64,000 nt of DNA from Azoarcus indigens. Its GTDB lineage: Bacteria; Pseudomonadota; Gammaproteobacteria; Burkholderiales; Rhodocyclaceae. Where the stretch lies: assembly GCF_004361735.1 (NCBI RefSeq), contig NZ_SNVV01000011.1:62001-126000 (forward strand), in the 5' to 3' direction. Positions within the stretch are counted from its first letter, which is position 1. Each line of letters starts with the position of its first letter. Made by a program: the position numbers and the translations under genes. Shown piece by piece: positions 35,169 to 44,398 of the stretch. The notes beneath the pieces are model-generated. The model was not told the origin of the DNA and did no database searches. It saw nothing but the letters and a program-made list of their open reading frames with translations.

Positions 35169-35541
35169 GCCCTTCGAGAGCATGAACATGATCCCCTTCA
35201 TCGACATCATGCTGGTGCTGCTCACCATCGTGCTGACGACATCCACCTTCATCGCCAGCGGCCGCATCCCGGTGAACCTGCCCCAGGCCAGCGCCAGCGA
35301 GCAGGACACCAGTAAGACCGAGACGATAGAGATCGACGCAGCCGGCACCATTTACCTCGGCGGCGAGGCGGTCAGCACTGACTTGCTCAAGAGCCGCCTG
35401 GGCGCGGTGGCCAAGGACACGCCCTTCGTGCTCCGTGCCGACAAGGCGGTGCAACTGCAGCGCTTCATTGACGTGGCGGATGTGCTCAAGCAACTGGGTT
35501 TTGCCAAGGTGGCGGTGCAGACGGAGGTGGGGCGATCATGA
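35158..35541 (+). CDS. exbD: TonB-system protein ExbD
   Basis: The protein has 127 residues. The single membrane helix carries the essential Asp in [18 protein letters not shown], followed by a periplasmic domain ([41 protein letters not shown]). It overlaps exbB by 11 bp and tonB by ATGA, so the three are one operon. With ExbB it forms the proton-driven motor for TonB. Confidence 0.94.
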   Translation: MDDKPFESMNMIPFIDIMLVLLTIVLTTSTFIASGRIPVNLPQASASEQDTSKTETIEIDAAGTIYLGGEAVSTDLLKSRLGAVAKDTPFVLRADKAVQLQRFIDVADVLKQLGFAKVAVQTEVGRS

Positions 35542-36383
35542 GTACGGGTCGCGCAGCGCTGGCTCTGCGCCAGCAAAGTGAAGCAGAGCGCATGGCAACG
35601 CCGCAGGCCGTACCCGCCCGCCGGAGCAGTCTGAAGCTGGTGAGGCCCGTGGGCAGGACGGGAACGAGCGTGTTCGGCATGCTGGACGGCTTTGCATGGT
35701 CGGTATTGCTGCATGCGGTGGTGATCTTTCTTTTCTCTGCGCCGGGCTGGTTCCTGGTGAAGCCGCAGCCCCAGCGCGACCAGCTCGTGGTCGAGCTGTT
35801 CGGCATGGTGAGCAACCGGCAGGAGCAGGAACAGCAGGCCGGCGCAAAGACCACCCAGCCGCCGCAGGAGGCTGCGCCCACGCCGCCCGCACCCATGCCA
35901 CCCAAGCCGGTGATGAAGCGCGAACCGGTGCGCCATGTGCAGGAAGCCCCCAGCCCGGTGGCGGTAGCCAAGCCCGAGGACAAGCCGGAGGAAGAGGTGC
36001 AGGAACAGGTAACGGAGGCGCGTCAGCAGGTGGCTCCGCAGCATGCCGGCGCGGAGGAAAACCGCGTCCAGCAGACCCTGCAGCGCCAACCGACCGAAGC
36101 TGACCTGCTGCGCATGTACGTAAGCAGCCTGGCCAAGGCCATCCGTGAAAAGCTGGTGTATCCGCAGGCCCTGCGGGCGAGGGGCTATGTCGGGACCGCG
36201 GCGGTGCGCTTCACCGTGACCGAAAGCGGCGATCTGCTGCCGGGGTCGCTGGTGGTGATGCGCAGCAGCGGCTACCCGGAGCTCGATGACAGCGCCCTAC
36301 GCTCGGTTCAGGCCAGCCTGCCCCTGCCCCGGCCGGATCGCCAGCGGGTGGTGGTGGTGCCGGTGACTTTCAGCGGGAGTTGA
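35538..36383 (+). CDS. tonB: TonB energy transducer
   Basis: The protein has 281 residues. A cytoplasmic extension of about 50 residues precedes one membrane helix (FAWSVLLHAVVIFLFSAPGWFLV). A Pro/Glu/Gln/Lys-rich spacer spans about 95-185 (PPQEAAPTPPAPMPPKPV). The TonB C-terminal domain is at 195-281 (IREKLVYPQALRARGYVGTAAVRFTVTESGDLLPGSLVVMRSSGYPELDDSALRSV). It contacts TonB boxes of outer-membrane receptors. No TonB-dependent receptor is encoded in this window, so its client must lie elsewhere or be unusual. Confidence 0.93.
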   Translation: MSTGRAALALRQQSEAERMATPQAVPARRSSLKLVRPVGRTGTSVFGMLDGFAWSVLLHAVVIFLFSAPGWFLVKPQPQRDQLVVELFGMVSNRQEQEQQAGAKTTQPPQEAAPTPPAPMPPKPVMKREPVRHVQEAPSPVAVAKPEDKPEEEVQEQVTEARQQVAPQHAGAEENRVQQTLQRQPTEADLLRMYVSSLAKAIREKLVYPQALRARGYVGTAAVRFTVTESGDLLPGSLVVMRSSGYPELDDSALRSVQASLPLPRPDRQRVVVVPVTFSGS

Positions 36384-36947
36384 AGGTGGCGCTGGTGTGT
36401 ATTTCTGCCTGCCCGATGGGGGCGGGAAGGTCGGGCATTTCTCCCGGCTGTGGGTGGTCTCTGGCTGGGAAGCGTCGGGACAACCCAGACAGGTTGATTG
36501 CCCCGCCGCGCTGCTTTCCCCCTCTCCCCTCGCGCACAGCTAGTCCACCTGTCTGGCCTGCAGCCGCTATAAAAAAAGCAATCCATCAGTACCCGTATTG
36601 ATGGGGGAATTCGCTCTCATAGGAAGCAGCTCACGCATTCATGCAAAGCAAATGGGCAAGTTCTTGCTCGGTAGAGCAAGAACTTGCCCATTTTTCTTTA
36701 TGAATATCAATTAATTGCGAAACATCGGGCGAGGGCTTGCTCGATTTTTCAATGTCGCAATGCACTTGTGCGAGAGGTCAGGGCGCTCACTCTGGAGCGT
36801 GACGGGAACAACTCGTCTAAGCCAATGTAATAAAGCCACTTTTTGAACAATACCCTCTCTTGGAATGCGAATTGCATGGGGCTCGCCAGCACTCTGGCAA
36901 CCAAGCTACGCCGGCCCTTTCGTCTTAATCATCAAGAACGGAGCACC
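36384..36947. other. Intergenic region between tonB and the T6SS island
   Basis: No gene is supported. It holds a CCCTCTCCCCTCGCG element near 36519, the 20-bp inverted repeat listed separately, and a more A+T-rich stretch from 36600 that may include the hcp promoter. It probably marks the boundary of a transferred segment. Confidence 0.55.
36650..36698. terminator. Strong bidirectional terminator (20-bp perfect inverted repeat)
   Basis: Arms 36650-36669 and 36674-36693 are exact complements with a 4-base loop (GGTA) and end in AAAT/ATTT, followed by more T-rich bases on the plus strand. It ends the exbB-exbD-tonB transcript and insulates the hcp side. Confidence 0.85.
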
Positions 36948-37451
36948 ATGCCAACTCCCGCGTACATCAGCATCCGGGGCAACATTACCCAGGGTGCTTT
37001 CACCTCCGACGCCGTCGGCAAGGTCTACGTCGAAGGCCACGAAGATGAAATCCTGGTCCAGGAAATCAAGCACCGCATCGCCACCCCGACCAACCCGCAG
37101 AGCGGTCAGCCATCGGGCCAGCGTGTGCATGAACCCTTCGTCCTCACCTGCGCGCTGAACAAAGCCACGCCGCTGATGTACTAGGCCCTGGCCTCGGTGA
37201 AATGCTGCCCACGGTCGAAGTGAAGTGGTACCGCGCTCCCATCGAAGGCAAGCAGGAGCACTTCTTCACCCCCCATCTGGAAGACGCCACCCGCGTTGTC
37301 ATCGACGGCACTGCCGCACGCCCAAGACTTCAACAAAGCCGAGTGCACGCAGCTGGTCGATGTCTCCATGGGCTACCGCAAGATCACCTGGACTCACGCT
37401 ATTGCCGGCATCGAGGCCTCGGACGACTGGCGCAAGCCGCAGGAAGCCTGA
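36948..37451 (+). pseudogene. hcp: Broken hcp (T6SS tube protein)
   Basis: The start (GGAG ribosome site) and first 79 codons are good Hcp: MPTPAYISIRGNITQGAF, VYVEGHEDEILVQEIKH, SGQPSGQRVHEPFVLT. An in-frame TAG at 37182-37184 stands where the family has a residue such as Gln. A one-base loss near 37197 (TCGGTGAA for TCGGGTGAA) then moves the frame to MLPTVEVKWYRAPIEGKQEHFF. A third change near 37310 is needed to recover LPHAQDFNKAECTQLVDVSMGYRKITWTHAIAG and the stop at 37449-37451. Three lesions make a functional protein unlikely, while vgrG next door is intact. Confidence 0.88.
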
Positions 37452-37545
37452 CTCCGGCCCCTGCTTTGCGGCCGGCAGCCCGGGTTGCCGGCCGTGTCGC
37501 GCTGATCTGCCGCAGGGGATTGCCGCGGCCTGAAAGGAGCACCTA

Positions 37546-40107
37546 ATGCCCAGCCAATCCAACCTGCGCTTCACCTTTACTGTGGGCGAGACCGAATTCG
37601 ACGTCATCGAGTTCACCCTCGACGAGGGCCTCTCCGAGGGCTGCCAACTGGCGCTGGAACTGGCCAGCCACGACCCGGCCATCGACTTCGCCAAGGTCCT
37701 CGACGCCCCCGCCCACTTCATCCTCTGGCACGGCGAACACCCCGTGCGCCATGTCCACGGCAAGGTCAGCCGCTTCGAGCAAGGCACCACCGGCTTCCGC
37801 CGCACCCGCTACCGTGCCCTGGTCGAACCGCCCCTGGCGCGGCTCGAGCTGTGCGCCGACTGGCGCATCTTCCAGCAAAAAACCGTGCCGGAGATTCTGG
37901 ACCAGCTGCTCGCCGAGCACGGCATCGCCCCGTACCAACAGAACCTCACCGAACAACACCTCACCCGCGAGTACTGCGTCCAGGCCGGCGACACCGACCT
38001 GGACTTCCTCCTGCGCCTGGCCGCCGAGGAAGGTCTCTTCCACCGCTTCGACCACCGCCCCGACGGCTGCACCCTGATTCACAGCGACCGCCTCCACATC
38101 CAGGGCGCCATCGCCGGCGGCCCGGTGCGCTACAACCCCACCCCCGGCGGCGACCGGCCCGAACCGGCCTTGCGCACCTTCACCTACGCCGAGCACGTGC
38201 GCACCACCCGCCAGACCCAGCGCGACTACACCTTCAAACACCCGCAGTACGACCAGCAGCGCAGCGCCATGGCTGAACGGCCGATCGCGGCCGAGCGGGA
38301 CTACGAGGACTACCGTTACCCAGGGCGCTACAAGGACCTGTCTGGCGAAGCCTTCACCCGCGACCGCCTACGTGGCCTGCGCGGCCAGGCGCAGATCGCC
38401 ACGGTCGAAGGCGACGACCCGCGCCTGGTCCCCGGCCTGGCCTTTGACCTCATCGGCCATCCCCGCCAGGACTGGAACCACGGCTGGCGTCCGGTGCACA
38501 TCCGCCATGAAGGCCGCCAGCACACCAGCCAGGCCGAGGAAGGCGCCGGGGCGCAGAGCGGCACCCGCTACCAGTACACCGCCCAGCTGGTGCCCGACCG
38601 CGTCGAATGGCGCCCCATGCCGCGGCCCCGCCCGCTCGTCCCGGGCCCGCAAGTGGCCACCGTCGTCGGCCCCGAGGGCGAAGAGTTCCACGTCGATGAA
38701 TTCGGCCGCGTGCGCGTGCAGTTCCCCTGGGACCGCGAAGGCGCGCACAACGAACACAGCTCCTGCTGGATTCGCCCGCTGCACGGCTGGGCCGGCAGCG
38801 GCTGGGGGCAAATCACCCTGCCGCGCATCGGCCAGGAGGTCATTGTCGCTTTCCTCGATGGCGACCCGGACCAACCGGTGATCACCGGCCGCAGCTACCG
38901 GGTGGGCAACCGCCCACCCTACGAACTGCCCAAGCACCAGGTGCTCAGCACCCTCAAGAGCAAGGAACACAAGGGCCAGCGTGCCAGCGAACTGCGCCTG
39001 GACGACACCACCCGCGAAATCAGTGCCGCGCTGATGAACGACCATGGCCAAAGCCATCTCCACCTGGGCTACCTCACCCACCCGCGGCCCGATGGCGGCC
39101 AGCCGCGCGGCGAAGGCTTCGAGCTACGCACCGACCTGCACGGCGCCTTGCGTGCGGCGCAGGGCATGCTGCTCAGCACCGAGGCACAAGCCAGCGCCAA
39201 CGGCGGCCTGCTCGACCGCGCCCAACTGGTCAGCACCCTGGAGGCGGCGCTGGAACTGGCCAGGACCCTGGGCGACTACGCCGGTGAACACCAGGGCCTG
39301 CCCCACCACGCCCAACCCCAAGAAGTGCTGACCGAGGCCGTGCGCAACCTGGGCCACGGCGCCAATGACCAGGCCGACGGCGGCGGCAAGGGCAATGAAG
39401 CCGTCATCGCCCTATCCGCGCCGGCCGGTATCGCCCTGGCCAGCCCGCGCAGCATCGCCCTGGGCGCCGGCGAACACATCGATGCCGCCGCGCACGAGCA
39501 CGTGCAACTGACCGCCGGCGAGCAGATGTTGCTCAATGCCGGCCAGGGCCTGGGCACCTTTGCCCAGAGCGGCGACATGCGCCACATCGCTCACCAAGGC
39601 CAGTTGCTCCTGCAGGCGCAGCACAACAACGCACGCCTGGAGGCCGACCAAAGCGTGGAGATCAGTGCGAGCCAACAGCACGTCCTATTCGCCGCAAAGC
39701 AGCACATCACCCTGCTGTGTGGCGGCGCCTACGTGAAGATCGCCGACGGCAATATCGAGATGGGCATGCCGGGAGATTTTGTCGTCAAGGCGGGCAAGCA
39801 CAGCCTGGTGGGGCCGGGCTCCGCCAGCTTCCCCCTGCCTCGGTGGTCGAAAAGCGATGCCGGCAACTGGATCGAGATCAACCACCGCGGTGCCGACGGC
39901 CAGCCGTTCGCAGGGCAGGAATACCGGATTCTTTTCGAGAACGGCCAGAACATCACCGGGAAGCTCGACGCCCAGGGGTACGCCCGCCACGAAAATGTGC
40001 CCGAGAAAGCCGTCAAGGTCGAATACGCCCCCCTAGAACCGCGTGAGGATTCCGTCTGGGAACCCCTGCGGCACCTGATCGACGCAGCCCGAAACAAACT
40101 GGGTTAA
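37546..40107 (+). CDS. vgrG: T6SS spike protein VgrG with DUF2345 and C-terminal extension
   Basis: The protein has 853 residues with AAAGGAG before the ATG. The gp27-like part covers about 1-380 (FDVIEFTLDEGLSEGCQL, YCVQAGDTDLDFLLRLAAEEG). The gp5 OB domain is at about 390-475 (VDEFGRVRVQFPWDREG, SSCWIRPLHGWAGSGWG, GQEVIVAFLDGDPDQPVITG). A DUF2345 beta-prism follows at about 590-760, then a transthyretin-like extension (GADGQPFAGQEYRILFENGQNITGKLDAQGYA), a usual effector-docking tip. It leads an operon with the effector 9 bp downstream. No T6SS sheath or baseplate genes are in the window, so this is an orphan island. Confidence 0.95.
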   Translation: MPSQSNLRFTFTVGETEFDVIEFTLDEGLSEGCQLALELASHDPAIDFAKVLDAPAHFILWHGEHPVRHVHGKVSRFEQGTTGFRRTRYRALVEPPLARLELCADWRIFQQKTVPEILDQLLAEHGIAPYQQNLTEQHLTREYCVQAGDTDLDFLLRLAAEEGLFHRFDHRPDGCTLIHSDRLHIQGAIAGGPVRYNPTPGGDRPEPALRTFTYAEHVRTTRQTQRDYTFKHPQYDQQRSAMAERPIAAERDYEDYRYPGRYKDLSGEAFTRDRLRGLRGQAQIATVEGDDPRLVPGLAFDLIGHPRQDWNHGWRPVHIRHEGRQHTSQAEEGAGAQSGTRYQYTAQLVPDRVEWRPMPRPRPLVPGPQVATVVGPEGEEFHVDEFGRVRVQFPWDREGAHNEHSSCWIRPLHGWAGSGWGQITLPRIGQEVIVAFLDGDPDQPVITGRSYRVGNRPPYELPKHQVLSTLKSKEHKGQRASELRLDDTTREISAALMNDHGQSHLHLGYLTHPRPDGGQPRGEGFELRTDLHGALRAAQGMLLSTEAQASANGGLLDRAQLVSTLEAALELARTLGDYAGEHQGLPHHAQPQEVLTEAVRNLGHGANDQADGGGKGNEAVIALSAPAGIALASPRSIALGAGEHIDAAAHEHVQLTAGEQMLLNAGQGLGTFAQSGDMRHIAHQGQLLLQAQHNNARLEADQSVEISASQQHVLFAAKQHITLLCGGAYVKIADGNIEMGMPGDFVVKAGKHSLVGPGSASFPLPRWSKSDAGNWIEINHRGADGQPFAGQEYRILFENGQNITGKLDAQGYARHENVPEKAVKVEYAPLEPREDSVWEPLRHLIDAARNKLG

Positions 40108-40116
40108 GGACGGCCT

Positions 40117-41580
40117 ATGTGGGAAGAACTCGAAAACGCATTGGCCTGGTACGCCGCCGCCCCCGCGCGCTGGCTCGGTAGCGCCAGGCAGGACCTGGGC
40201 GCCGCCGCCGAATGGCTCTGGATCGTCCTGCAAGGGGACTTCGCCGAAGAGCAGAGCACCGCCCAGGTGGTGACCGGCACGGTGATCTCGATGATCCCCA
40301 TCGCCGACCAGTTGTGCGATGTGCGCGACCTGGTGGCCAACTGCCGGAAGATCAACGCCGACAGCAGCAACCACTGGGCCTGGATCGCCCTGGTCCTGAC
40401 CCTGATCGGCCTGTTTCCCGTGCTCGGCTCGCTGGCCAAGGGCTGCTGCAAGATACTCTTCGCCTACGGGCGCAAGTTCGCCGTGCGCTCCGGCGCGGCG
40501 CTGAAGGTCGAAGGTTTCTGGGACGCCAGCCGGCCCTTCGTCGAAGCCGGTATCGGCAAGCTCAACCAACATCTGCAGACGCCCGTGGTCCGCAGTAGCC
40601 TGCGCGCCCTGAACATCCTGAACCCCTATCAATGGCTCGCCGGGAAGCTGCGGGAGGTGATCGCGCAGCTCAAGGTGGCGGAACTGACGAGGGTCTTCGA
40701 CGAACTGATCGATACCCTGCGCCAACTGCTCGACCTGGTCCGGCGCTGGGGCAGCGCGGCCATGGCCAGCCGCGCCGGGCAGTTGCTGGAGTCCGTGCTG
40801 AACGTACGGCGCATGGCCAACCAGAAGCTCGAAGGCCTGCTCGGCCCCGTGCGCGACTGGCTGGAGCGGCTGGCCCGCCGCCTGGATATCGAGGCGGACA
40901 TGAACTACCGGGCCCAGGTGAACGCGCGGAATCACCACGGGACGCCACGCCTTCAAGCTGAAGATGATGCGCTGGAGTTCGAGCGGAACAAGCCGGAGTG
41001 GGTGGATAAGACGGGTAAGTTGATTCACAGAGAAATGGCAAAAACTCCTTCAAAGCCTGGCTGGCCAGATATCAGTGGGACCGCTCCGAAGCCACTGGAG
41101 AATGCTTTCAAGACCTTCAAGAAAGCCTCACCAGTTACCCTGCAGCCCGGTGAACGACTCTATCGCGTGGTGGCACCCAACTCTTTCGACAACAGCATCT
41201 GCTGGATGCGCGAGGCCGAGTTCCTCGCCCTGAGCGGTCGTGACGACTGGCGCCGCCGCTTCGCCGTCTGGCGCTACTGGAACCGCAACGGCGAGTATGT
41301 CGTCTACACCGTGCCGCCGGGCAAGGGCCTGAATGCCTGGGAAGGGCCGGCTGCCAGCCAGAAGCTGGAAGAGGCCAGTCCCTATGTGCTCGAAGGCGGC
41401 GCCCTGCAGATCGTCCTCGACCCCCGGCAGTTGCAGCCGGAGCACCTGAGCCGGCGCCGGCCCACCCAGTGGGGCTACAGCGACTTCCCCGGCGAGAGCG
41501 ATGAATTCCTCGGCCTGCCCAAACTGACCAACCATATCGATGGGCGCAACCTGCCGCCCGACTCCAAACTCGATCTCTGA
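40117..41580 (+). CDS. VgrG-linked putative T6SS effector (polymorphic toxin-like)
   Basis: The protein has 487 residues with AAGGA before the ATG. The N-terminal region has hydrophobic helices (WIALVLTLIGLFPVLGSLAKGCCKILF, about residues 88-115), and helical segments follow to about 270. The C-terminal 150 residues form a separate domain rich in Trp and Arg: ERLYRVVAPNSFDNSICWM, DDWRRRFAVWRYWNRNGEYVVYTVPPGKGLNAWEGPAA, ALQIVLDPRQL. A leading Arg in a strand and the GEYVVYTVPPG segment recall ADP-ribosyltransferase-like toxin tips, but I cannot assign an activity. Placement after vgrG and before immunity-type genes supports a secreted toxin. Confidence 0.75.
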   Translation: MWEELENALAWYAAAPARWLGSARQDLGAAAEWLWIVLQGDFAEEQSTAQVVTGTVISMIPIADQLCDVRDLVANCRKINADSSNHWAWIALVLTLIGLFPVLGSLAKGCCKILFAYGRKFAVRSGAALKVEGFWDASRPFVEAGIGKLNQHLQTPVVRSSLRALNILNPYQWLAGKLREVIAQLKVAELTRVFDELIDTLRQLLDLVRRWGSAAMASRAGQLLESVLNVRRMANQKLEGLLGPVRDWLERLARRLDIEADMNYRAQVNARNHHGTPRLQAEDDALEFERNKPEWVDKTGKLIHREMAKTPSKPGWPDISGTAPKPLENAFKTFKKASPVTLQPGERLYRVVAPNSFDNSICWMREAEFLALSGRDDWRRRFAVWRYWNRNGEYVVYTVPPGKGLNAWEGPAASQKLEEASPYVLEGGALQIVLDPRQLQPEHLSRRRPTQWGYSDFPGESDEFLGLPKLTNHIDGRNLPPDSKLDL

Positions 41581-41591
41581 AAGGATGCCTT

Positions 41592-42920
41592 ATGCCGACC
41601 CCTTTGAGACCCCAGGAAATCTACCTGCTCGAACGCTTCAGTTCCAAGGAGTACTACCAGCAGATGCAGGACGCCTGGGCGGCAATGCTCAAACATGTGG
41701 AAGACTGCCTGCAACGCTTCATGCGGCAGTTACCGGCGGACTACCGCAAGCGCGGCCTGCCGATGCAACCGGATATCGTCTGGGGCGACACCGTATTGCC
41801 GAACTTCCGCCGAACTATGGATGCGCTGAACAAGTGCTTCATTAATCTGGTCCATGGTGATTACAGCAGCTTGCTTGCGGCTCATCGAGTTTCAAATGAC
41901 ATGCGAGGCCAGCGGGAGTATTGGAGCGGCTGGCTGGATGAAGTGGAGCCCGGTGCGGATGACCAATACTGGGGCCTGATCGGGCGGGCTTCGCACTTCG
42001 CTAGCAATATTTTGGCAACCGCTGAAGCATATTGGGTAACAACTTTTCTAACCATCGGATACAGCGAAGAGCGTGGCCCCCTTGACCCTCCTCCCGCCTG
42101 GCCACGTTATCGCCTGAATCCCCAGGTGCAGGTCCGTACTGGAGAGCCGGTTCCGCAAACAGGTGTCTACCTGCCCGATGTGGATGACGCCTGTGCACAG
42201 TTCCTGATCGCTTCCCATCATTTCACCAGTTATACGCGTAACGCTCCTGAAGCCAGCGTCGGCTACGACCCTGACACTTTGCAAAACATCTCCGAGGCTC
42301 CAACTCTCTGGACCGTGGTCGAACGTGTACCCGGCGAAACCGTGCCTTTCGAAGAAGGACTCGGCCCCTTGCCCGTGCCACCTGTTTACGCTGGCCAGCC
42401 CTGCCCACGTGCCGGCTTCTGGTTTACCCTCGCTCAGCACGATTCGCGCCGCCACTTCCAGCAGGGCGAGATTTTCCCCGAAGTGCCGCGCGGCCTCGCC
42501 AAGGGCCATGTGCTCTGGCTATGGGATGAAGGACAGGACGGCACACCGGCGGTTTTATCCTCCAGCGCTGCCACGGTCGACCTGTCCACGCCAGTGGCGG
42601 ATACCCCCAGCGCGTTCGCCAACAGCGGCGAACCGGCGCCCCGTGCCGGGCTGTGGCAGGTAATAGACAACCCCAGCGTTCAGTTCCGCGCCGGTCAGGC
42701 AGGCGAAGCCTTGCCCACCTACCAGGGCCAGCCGCTGCGCTGGCAGTGGATCGAACAGCCCGGAACAGGTTTGCGCGCCACCTCCGGCCAGCCTTGCCCC
42801 TACCCTGGCGTATGGAGTTGCGAGGACTGGCCCACTGGCCCACACACCTTCCTGCACGGCGTGCCTCTGCCAAAGGTGCAGGGCCGCGATGTCACCTGGT
42901 TCCTGGTCAGAACGCAATGA
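41592..42920 (+). CDS. Putative immunity protein 1 of the VgrG effector
   Basis: The protein has 442 residues with AAGGA before the start and no signal peptide. The N-terminal half is helical (LLERFSSKEYYQQMQDAWAAMLKHVE). The C-terminal half contains repeated SH3-like units of pattern GQPCPRAGFWFT...HDSRRHFQQGEIFPEV...VLWLWD, EPAPRAGLWQV and SGQPCPYPGVWSCED. This layout resembles the Imm71/Imm72-type immunity families of polymorphic toxins; that assignment is tentative. Its last codons overlap the next gene by ATGA and fall in the 82-bp repeat. Confidence 0.7.
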   Translation: MPTPLRPQEIYLLERFSSKEYYQQMQDAWAAMLKHVEDCLQRFMRQLPADYRKRGLPMQPDIVWGDTVLPNFRRTMDALNKCFINLVHGDYSSLLAAHRVSNDMRGQREYWSGWLDEVEPGADDQYWGLIGRASHFASNILATAEAYWVTTFLTIGYSEERGPLDPPPAWPRYRLNPQVQVRTGEPVPQTGVYLPDVDDACAQFLIASHHFTSYTRNAPEASVGYDPDTLQNISEAPTLWTVVERVPGETVPFEEGLGPLPVPPVYAGQPCPRAGFWFTLAQHDSRRHFQQGEIFPEVPRGLAKGHVLWLWDEGQDGTPAVLSSSAATVDLSTPVADTPSAFANSGEPAPRAGLWQVIDNPSVQFRAGQAGEALPTYQGQPLRWQWIEQPGTGLRATSGQPCPYPGVWSCEDWPTGPHTFLHGVPLPKVQGRDVTWFLVRTQ

Positions 42921-42928
42921 GCGCTGGA
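42847..42928 (+). repeat. 82-bp direct repeat, copy 1
   Basis: Identical over 82 bases to 44325-44406. It spans the last 24 codons of immunity gene 1, its stop, and the first codons (MSAG) of immunity gene 2. Period 1478 bp. Confidence 0.95.
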
Positions 42929-44398
42929 TGCCCCTTTGAACTCAGCCTTACGCAGAAACGCCAGGCGACCTTGATTTACCACTTCACCTCCCTGGACTAC
43001 CTCCAGGGTCTGTTGTTGCGCCTCGATGGCTTGCTCCAGTACGCGGACTACCTGCTGGAGCGGCGCAAGGTAGTGGAGCCCTTCATGTACAGCGCGCAGT
43101 GGGGCGCGCGCAATACCGGCGCCAACTGGAGCAGCACGGCCTATCCGGGCATGAGGGATTTCCGAGAGCAGGTGCTGATAGCGATCGCCTCGCGCGACAT
43201 GGAGGTCTCCGAAGACTCCGGAGCGGCGTTCTGCAGCCGCATGCTGGCCGAGCACTCGATGATGTGGATGAGCCCGGACCAGGAGAAATCCTTCAAGGAA
43301 CGTTTTGAAGAGGTCTCCAACTACGCGGGCGCAATGGATGGCATCGTGGGGCTTCTGGGACGTGCCACCCCCTGGGGCGACTTTGATTTTTGGTCTGCCT
43401 GGCAGCAGCACAAGGCCCTGTTCCCCCGGCTCCCGAAATTCCGGGTGCACACCGATATCGTCGGCCGCTCCGGCGAGGTGCCGCCGCGCACGGGGGCCTA
43501 CGTGCCAGCCGATGACCCGCACGGGGCCATGCAGTTCGCCTGGACCGGCACCACCCTGGATGGTTATCGAGAGGGGGAACTGCTCAAATGTGACACCTTC
43601 AACGACATTGGCCTGGATGCCTTGGCGGCCGTGGGGCGTGAGGGGCTGTGGAGCGACGATGTTGGCTTGGCGGCCTTCCTCGGCAAGGTTTGGCATCGGA
43701 TACCCGATGCCGGCAGCAAGTTCAATTGGTGGGTACTGGACAAGAACGGCGCCATCAAAACCAAACCAGGCATTGCCGCATCCGCCATTGCTCAGAACGC
43801 CACCGAGTATCGTGCCTGCGACTGGTATTTCGTGGAGTTGCTGGAAGGCGAGTTCGAAGACGGCGAGGCCACGGAGCTGGCGGAGAGTGGCCAGAACGTG
43901 CCTCCGCCTCAGCGAGCCCGCGACGTCTGCCCCGCCACCGGCTGGTGGTCCTCCCCGGCCAGGCACGATTCCCGCCGCCACTTCCTGCGCGGCGACCTGT
44001 TCCCCGACATCCCTAGCGACACCACGTTCGGCTACGTGCAGTGGCAATGGGACGACAACCAGCAGGACTCGGCCTTGCCGCCGGAACTGCCGCTGGAGGC
44101 CAATAGCCTCCAACCCGCCCCGCGGGCCGGGCTCTGGCTACAGGCCAAGCAGCCCGAGGTGCGCTGCCGCGTCGCCGAGGGCGAGCCGCTGCCCCTGGTC
44201 GATGGCTTGTCCGTGCACTGGCAATGGGCCCAGCAACCGCCGCCCGGCATGCGCGCCACCAGCGGCCAGCCTTGCCCCTATCCGGGCACCTGGTGCTGCG
44301 AAGACCTGCCCACCGGCCCGCACGCCTTCCTGCACGGCGTGCCTCTGCCAAAGGTGCAGGGCCGCGATGTCACCTGGTTCCTGGTCAGAACGCAATGA
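42917..44398 (+). CDS. Putative immunity protein 2 of the VgrG effector
   Basis: The protein has 493 residues. It starts in an ATGA overlap with immunity gene 1. The N-terminal half differs from protein 1 (HFTSLDYLQGLLLRLDGLLQYADYLLERRK), but the C-terminal half has the same repeat units (CPATGWWSSPARHDSRRHFLRGDLFPDIP, APRAGLWLQA, SGQPCPYPGTWCCED) and an identical tail (HGVPLPKVQGRDVTWFL). This looks like a diverged paralogue pair. It may protect against the same or a related toxin. Confidence 0.7.
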   Translation: MSAGCPFELSLTQKRQATLIYHFTSLDYLQGLLLRLDGLLQYADYLLERRKVVEPFMYSAQWGARNTGANWSSTAYPGMRDFREQVLIAIASRDMEVSEDSGAAFCSRMLAEHSMMWMSPDQEKSFKERFEEVSNYAGAMDGIVGLLGRATPWGDFDFWSAWQQHKALFPRLPKFRVHTDIVGRSGEVPPRTGAYVPADDPHGAMQFAWTGTTLDGYREGELLKCDTFNDIGLDALAAVGREGLWSDDVGLAAFLGKVWHRIPDAGSKFNWWVLDKNGAIKTKPGIAASAIAQNATEYRACDWYFVELLEGEFEDGEATELAESGQNVPPPQRARDVCPATGWWSSPARHDSRRHFLRGDLFPDIPSDTTFGYVQWQWDDNQQDSALPPELPLEANSLQPAPRAGLWLQAKQPEVRCRVAEGEPLPLVDGLSVHWQWAQQPPPGMRATSGQPCPYPGTWCCEDLPTGPHAFLHGVPLPKVQGRDVTWFLVRTQ

